From contig CAJKRG010000071.1 of assembly GCA_905202215.1 (NCBI GenBank), positions 1 to 9,443 of the forward strand: a stretch of DNA of 9,443 nt. The letters are read 5' to 3'. Below, piece after piece: positions 5,875 through 9,443 of the stretch. How positions within the stretch are numbered: position 1 is the first letter of the stretch; each line of letters begins with the position of its first letter. The translations under genes were made by a program, and so were the position numbers. The stretch comes from an uncultured Porphyromonadaceae bacterium. Lineage in GTDB: Bacteria > Bacteroidota > Bacteroidia > Bacteroidales > Muribaculaceae. The notes beneath the pieces are model-generated. The model did no database searches and was not told the DNA's origin. It saw only the letters and a program-made list of their open reading frames with translations.

Positions 5875-8800
5875 ATGAGCTTATACGGCAGCGCGGTGAA
5901 GCGCCCCATCATGACTACGCTGTGTTTCGTGGCAGTAGTCATACTCGGCCTCTTTTCACTGAGGAGTCTCCCTATCGACCTCTATCCCGATATCGAGACC
6001 AACACCCTCATGGTGATGACCACCTACTCGGGCGCCAGCGCACAGGATATAGAGCAGAACGTGACCCGTCCGCTCGAAAACGTGCTCAACTCAGTGAGCA
6101 ACCTCAAGCATATCACCTCGAAATCGCGCGAGAACATATCGGTCATAACCCTTGAGTTCGAATACGGCGAGGACATCGACGTGCTCACCAACGACGTGCG
6201 CGACAAACTCGACATGGTATCGTCCATGCTCCCCGATGACTCCGAGACCCCGATCATCTTCAAGTTCTCCACCGACATGATTCCTATCATCATGCTCTCG
6301 GTGAAGGCCGACGAGAGCATGCCGGGACTGTACAAGATTCTCGACGACGCCGTCGCCAACCCTCTGGCCCGTATCAGCGGCGTAGGCTCGGTATCGATAT
6401 CGGGCGCTCCCAAGCGCGAGATACACATCTATACCGACCCCTCGCGTCTCGAAGCCTACAACCTCAGTATCGAGCAGATAGGCGCGATAATCGGCGCCGA
6501 AAACCGCAATATTCCCGGCGGTTCCTTCGATATCGGCTCCGACACATACTCGCTGCGCGTGCAGGGTGAGTTCAAATCGAGCGAGGAGATGGCCAACATC
6601 GTCGTAGGCTCCTATCAGGGCCGCAACATCTATCTCCGCGACGTGGCCCGCATCGACGACACCCTCGAGGAACGCGCCCAGGAAACCTACAACGACGGCG
6701 AACAGGGCGCCATGATCGTAATCCAGAAGCAGAGCGGCGCCAACTCCGTGCAGATTTCCGACAAGGTGCTCAAAATGCTGCCGACTCTGCAGAAACGCCT
6801 GCCCTCCGACGTGAAACTTGGCATTATCGTCGATACTTCCGATAATATCCGCAACACCATCGACTCGCTTGTCGAGACAGTGATGTACGCCCTCCTCTTC
6901 GTGATTATCGTGGTGTTCTTCTTCCTCGGACGCTGGCGCGCCACACTCATCATCACCATCACGATTCCTATATCGCTCATTGCCTCGTTCATATACCTCT
7001 ACGCGACAGGCAACACGCTCAATATCGTCTCGCTGTCGGCGCTTTCAATCTCCATCGGTATGGTGGTCGACGACGCCATTGTGGTGCTTGAGAACGTCAC
7101 GACCCATATCGAGCGCGGCTCCGATCCCAAACAGGCCGCCGTGCACGGCACCAACGAGGTCGCCGTATCGGTTATCGCCTCGACCCTCACCCTTATCGCC
7201 GTATTCTTCCCTCTCACACTCGTCACCGGCATGACGGGCGTCCTCTTCCGCCAGTTGGGCTGGATGGTGACAATCATGATGATAATCTCCACCATCTGCG
7301 CACTCTCGCTCACTCCGATGCTCTGCAGCCTTCTGCTGCGTCGCGTGAACCATCACGGCAAACTCTACACACTTCTCTTCACACCGATAAACCGCGGCCT
7401 CGACGCCTTCGACCGGGGATATGGCCGTCTTCTCAAATGGGTTGTCGGCCATAAGACAGTCACCTTCCTGCTCTGTATGGCCACATTCATAGGTTCGATC
7501 TTCCTCATGAAGCAGGTCGGCACCGAGTTCTTCCCGACAGCCGACGACGGCCGTCTGCGAATAAGCCTTGAGACGCCCATAGGCACACGCGTGGAAGTGT
7601 CGAAGGAGGTCACCGAGCGCCTCGTCAGCCTCTGGCGCGAGAAATATCCCGAAATCATGGTGATGAACTACACCACCGGCACCGCCTCGAGCGACAACAC
7701 ATTTGCGAACCTCAGCGACAACGGCCCGCACATCATATCCATGAACGTGCGCCTCACCGACCCCGGCGACCGCGACCGCTCCATAAGCGAGATCGCATCG
7801 TTCATGCGCGAGGACCTCAAGCAGTTCCCCGAATTCAAGAAGGCGCAGGTGAGCACCGGCGGCATGGGCATGGGCGGCCAGACCACCATCGACTACGAAA
7901 TCTACGGCTACGACTTCACCGAGACCGACTCCGTCGCCCGAATGATGCAGCAGGCCCTACTCAAAATCCCCGGAGCCGCCGACGTCATCATATCCCGTGC
8001 CGACTACCAGCCTGAATATCAGGTTGACTTCGACCGCGAGAAACTTGCCATCTACGGCCTCAACCTCTCTACAGCGGCTAATGCCCTCCGCAACCGCATC
8101 AACGGCCAGTTAGCTTCCCAGTTCCGCGAGGACGGCGAGGAATACGACATCAAGGTGATGTACGCCCCCGAACACCGAACCTCGCTCGAGGACATCGAGA
8201 ACATCCTCATCTACAACTCCGCCGGCCAGGGCGTGCGCGTGCGCGACGTCGGCAAGGTCGTAGAGCGCTTCACCCCGCCGACCATCGAGCGCAAGGACCG
8301 CGAACGTATCGTCACCGTATCGACCACCGTCGAAGGCGGCGTGCCGATGAGCAGAATCGTCGAGGCCTCGCAGGCGGCAATCGACAAAATGGACATTCCC
8401 CAGGGCATATCCATCCAGCTGTCGGGAAGCTATGAGGACCAGCAGGATTCGTTCCGCGACCTTCTGACACTCGCCGTGCTCATCATCATTCTGGTCTACA
8501 TCGTCATGGCCGCCCAGTTCGAAAGCTACACATATCCGGGCATCATCATGACATCGCTCCTGTTCGCCTTCTCGGGCGTGTTCATCATTCTGTGGCTCAC
8601 CGGCCATACCCTCAACGTCATGAGTATGATCGGCGCCATCATGCTTATCGGTATCGTGGTGAAAAACGGTATCGTGCTCATCGACTACATATCGCTCAAC
8701 CGTGAGCGAGGCATGTCGATACGCCGCGCCGTGATCCACGGCGGCGAGTCGCGTCTGCGCCCTGTCGTCATGACAACCCTCACCACCATCCTCGGAATGG

Positions 8801-8988
8801 TGCCTATGGCTGTCGGCACGGGTCAGGGCGCCGAGATGTGGCGCCCGATGGGTACCGCCGTCATCGGCGGTCTCACCTTCTCGACAATACTCACACTCCT
8901 CTTCGTGCCTGTGCTCTACTGCGTCTTCGCAGGCAAGGGCGTGAAAAACCAGCGTAAAAAACACCGCAAATCACTCCTGAAGAAATGA
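5875..8988 (+). CDS. Efflux RND transporter permease subunit (HAE-1/AcrB type)
   Basis: The 1037-residue product is the expected length for an AcrB-like permease, the inner-membrane proton/drug antiporter. Its N-terminus has the family opening (VKRPIMTTLCFVAVVILG, then LPIDLYPDI), followed by the first porter domain. TM4 carries GMVVDDAIVVLENV with D399 and D400, the proton-relay pair. The second half repeats the plan, with K930 in GIVVKNGIVLIDYI and R960 and T967 in RLRPVVMTTL, matching AcrB K940, R971 and T978. The VDDAIVV motif favours the drug (HAE) branch over metal CzcA-type pumps, which usually have VDGAVV. The substrate cannot be told from sequence. The start has an A-rich leader and no Shine-Dalgarno sequence, as is usual for Bacteroidota. 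It follows the adaptor by 103 bases of repeat and overlaps the next gene by four. It corresponds in order to P. gingivalis PG0540 (xepB). Frame is intact and every key residue is present. Confidence 0.95.
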   Translation: MSLYGSAVKRPIMTTLCFVAVVILGLFSLRSLPIDLYPDIETNTLMVMTTYSGASAQDIEQNVTRPLENVLNSVSNLKHITSKSRENISVITLEFEYGEDIDVLTNDVRDKLDMVSSMLPDDSETPIIFKFSTDMIPIIMLSVKADESMPGLYKILDDAVANPLARISGVGSVSISGAPKREIHIYTDPSRLEAYNLSIEQIGAIIGAENRNIPGGSFDIGSDTYSLRVQGEFKSSEEMANIVVGSYQGRNIYLRDVARIDDTLEERAQETYNDGEQGAMIVIQKQSGANSVQISDKVLKMLPTLQKRLPSDVKLGIIVDTSDNIRNTIDSLVETVMYALLFVIIVVFFFLGRWRATLIITITIPISLIASFIYLYATGNTLNIVSLSALSISIGMVVDDAIVVLENVTTHIERGSDPKQAAVHGTNEVAVSVIASTLTLIAVFFPLTLVTGMTGVLFRQLGWMVTIMMIISTICALSLTPMLCSLLLRRVNHHGKLYTLLFTPINRGLDAFDRGYGRLLKWVVGHKTVTFLLCMATFIGSIFLMKQVGTEFFPTADDGRLRISLETPIGTRVEVSKEVTERLVSLWREKYPEIMVMNYTTGTASSDNTFANLSDNGPHIISMNVRLTDPGDRDRSISEIASFMREDLKQFPEFKKAQVSTGGMGMGGQTTIDYEIYGYDFTETDSVARMMQQALLKIPGAADVIISRADYQPEYQVDFDREKLAIYGLNLSTAANALRNRINGQLASQFREDGEEYDIKVMYAPEHRTSLEDIENILIYNSAGQGVRVRDVGKVVERFTPPTIERKDRERIVTVSTTVEGGVPMSRIVEASQAAIDKMDIPQGISIQLSGSYEDQQDSFRDLLTLAVLIIILVYIVMAAQFESYTYPGIIMTSLLFAFSGVFIILWLTGHTLNVMSMIGAIMLIGIVVKNGIVLIDYISLNRERGMSIRRAVIHGGESRLRPVVMTTLTTILGMVPMAVGTGQGAEMWRPMGTAVIGGLTFSTILTLLFVPVLYCVFAGKGVKNQRKKHRKSLLKK

Positions 8989-9278
8989 AAAGCATATTCA
9001 TAGCCTTCGACCAGGCTCACTACGAACGGATTGTCGACATGCTCGAACGCACAAACTGCCGCGGATACACCGCATGGGAACAGGTGACAGGCCGCGGCAG
9101 CGTCGACGGCGAGCCGCACTACGGCTCACACGCATGGCCCTCGATGGCCGGAGCGATCATAACAGTCGTCGAGGATCACCGCGTGCCCATAGTCCTCGCC
9201 AAGCTCAAAGCTTTCAACGAAGAGCGCCCCAAACTCGGCCTCCGCGCCTTCGTCTGGAACGTCGAAGAGCAGATCTGA
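8985..9278 (+). CDS. PG0541 family transporter-associated protein (PII-like)
   Basis: The small 97-residue protein has no signal peptide or membrane segment and should be cytoplasmic. Its ATG overlaps the permease TGA (ATGA), the arrangement that couples translation of two genes. The sequence follows the PII-like layout: a first strand MKSIFIAFD, helix, GYTAWEQVTGRG corresponding to the second strand before a T-loop, a loop with GEPHYGSHAWPSMAG, a third strand AIITVVED, second helix, and a final LRAFVWNVEEQ strand. The invariant-looking loop residues (H, G, H, W) could bind a metal or nucleotide. Genes of this family follow RND permeases in Bacteroidota, as PG0541 does in P. gingivalis. The work it does is not established to my knowledge; PII relatives sense ligands and regulate membrane transporters, so a pump regulator is a reasonable guess. 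Confidence 0.85.
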   Translation: MKSIFIAFDQAHYERIVDMLERTNCRGYTAWEQVTGRGSVDGEPHYGSHAWPSMAGAIITVVEDHRVPIVLAKLKAFNEERPKLGLRAFVWNVEEQI

Positions 9279-9307
9279 CCTCACGCACTTTACTTTTATT
9301 CGGAATT

Positions 9308-9350
9308 AAACCGGCATTTTCTACATACCTGTAGTGAATACCGGCTTTTT
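9308..9350 (+). terminator. Intrinsic terminator of the efflux operon
   Basis: AAA-CCGG (9308-9314) pairs with CCGG-C-TTT at 9341-9348, leaving C9345 bulged. The stem continues through ATT/AAT pairs to an upper stem CTACA (9321-9325)/TGTAG (9330-9334) with a TACC loop. Five Ts (9346-9350) end the structure. It begins 30 bases after the PG0541-type stop codon and should end the operon transcript. The stem is interrupted by a bulge and a mismatch, so it may be moderate in strength. Confidence 0.6.
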
Positions 9351-9358
9351 CACGAATA

Positions 9359-9443
9359 TTAGAGGTTGTTTAATAACATATGTGAAAGCACAGGCCAAAA
9401 AGTCTGAGATGGATTTATATCTGAGACGAAGGAGCATAGCGGT
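9359..9443. repeat. Edge of an unidentified repeat or mobile-element-like sequence
   Basis: From TTAGAGGTTGTTTAATAA (9359-9376) onward the sequence no longer resembles the operon. GAGGTTGTTTAA-type ends resemble the terminal inverted repeats of some insertion sequences, for example in the IS5 superfamily, but I cannot match it to a named element. TCTGAGA occurs twice (9403-9409, 9420-9426). A minus-strand reading frame is open from the window edge to a TAA at 9361-9359, only 27 residues, too little to call a gene. The other end lies outside the window. Confidence 0.25.

Overview
The window looks like the chromosome of a Bacteroidota bacterium, most likely Bacteroidales and possibly Muribaculaceae. 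The reasons are promoter-like TAnnTTTG (-7) elements, starts preceded by A-rich stretches rather than Shine-Dalgarno sequences, lipoproteins with Bacteroidota-style lipoboxes, a TlpA-type thioredoxin protein, and an RND operon ending in a PG0541-type gene. The family assignment is inference from sequence style only.

Layout. (1) 59-1900 (+): a large lipoprotein with a C-terminal thioredoxin domain (WCGPC). (2) 1901-2227: a hairpin-rich convergent intergenic region with two compact stem-loops, a probable bidirectional terminator (2019-2060), and a minus-strand promoter-like box with alternative stems upstream of that terminator, together a candidate small RNA. (3) 2228-3028 (-): a lipoprotein of unknown function with a carboxypeptidase-regulatory-like beta-sandwich, in visibly more A/T-rich DNA than its neighbours. 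(4) 3029-3214: a divergent promoter region. (5) 3215-9278 (+): a tripartite RND efflux operon of four genes, TolC-like outer-membrane channel, lipoprotein periplasmic adaptor, HAE-1-type inner-membrane permease, and a small PII-like protein of the PG0541 family whose start overlaps the permease stop (ATGA). A terminator follows at 9308-9350. (6) 9359-9443: the start of an unidentified repeat or mobile-element-like stretch that runs off the window.

The three pump proteins should form one envelope-spanning machine exporting a small lipophilic or amphiphilic compound, driven by proton flow through the permease (D399, D400, K930). The PG0541-type protein is cytoplasmic, translationally coupled to the permease and resembles PII signalling proteins, so a role in sensing or regulating the pump is plausible but unproven. 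No transcriptional regulator lies beside the operon inside the window.

The most unusual structure lies between the pump genes. Two copies of an A/T-rich GAATTATGAATT-type repeat sit directly after the channel and adaptor genes and supply the stop codons of both. The second copy is followed by two inverted copies that can form mutually exclusive hairpins just upstream of the permease start. The adaptor gene is preceded by a pyrimidine-only-like leader with a perfect 24-bp tandem duplication and six CCTCCT (anti-Shine-Dalgarno-like) hexamers. No tRNA, rRNA, CRISPR array or complete transposase gene was seen.
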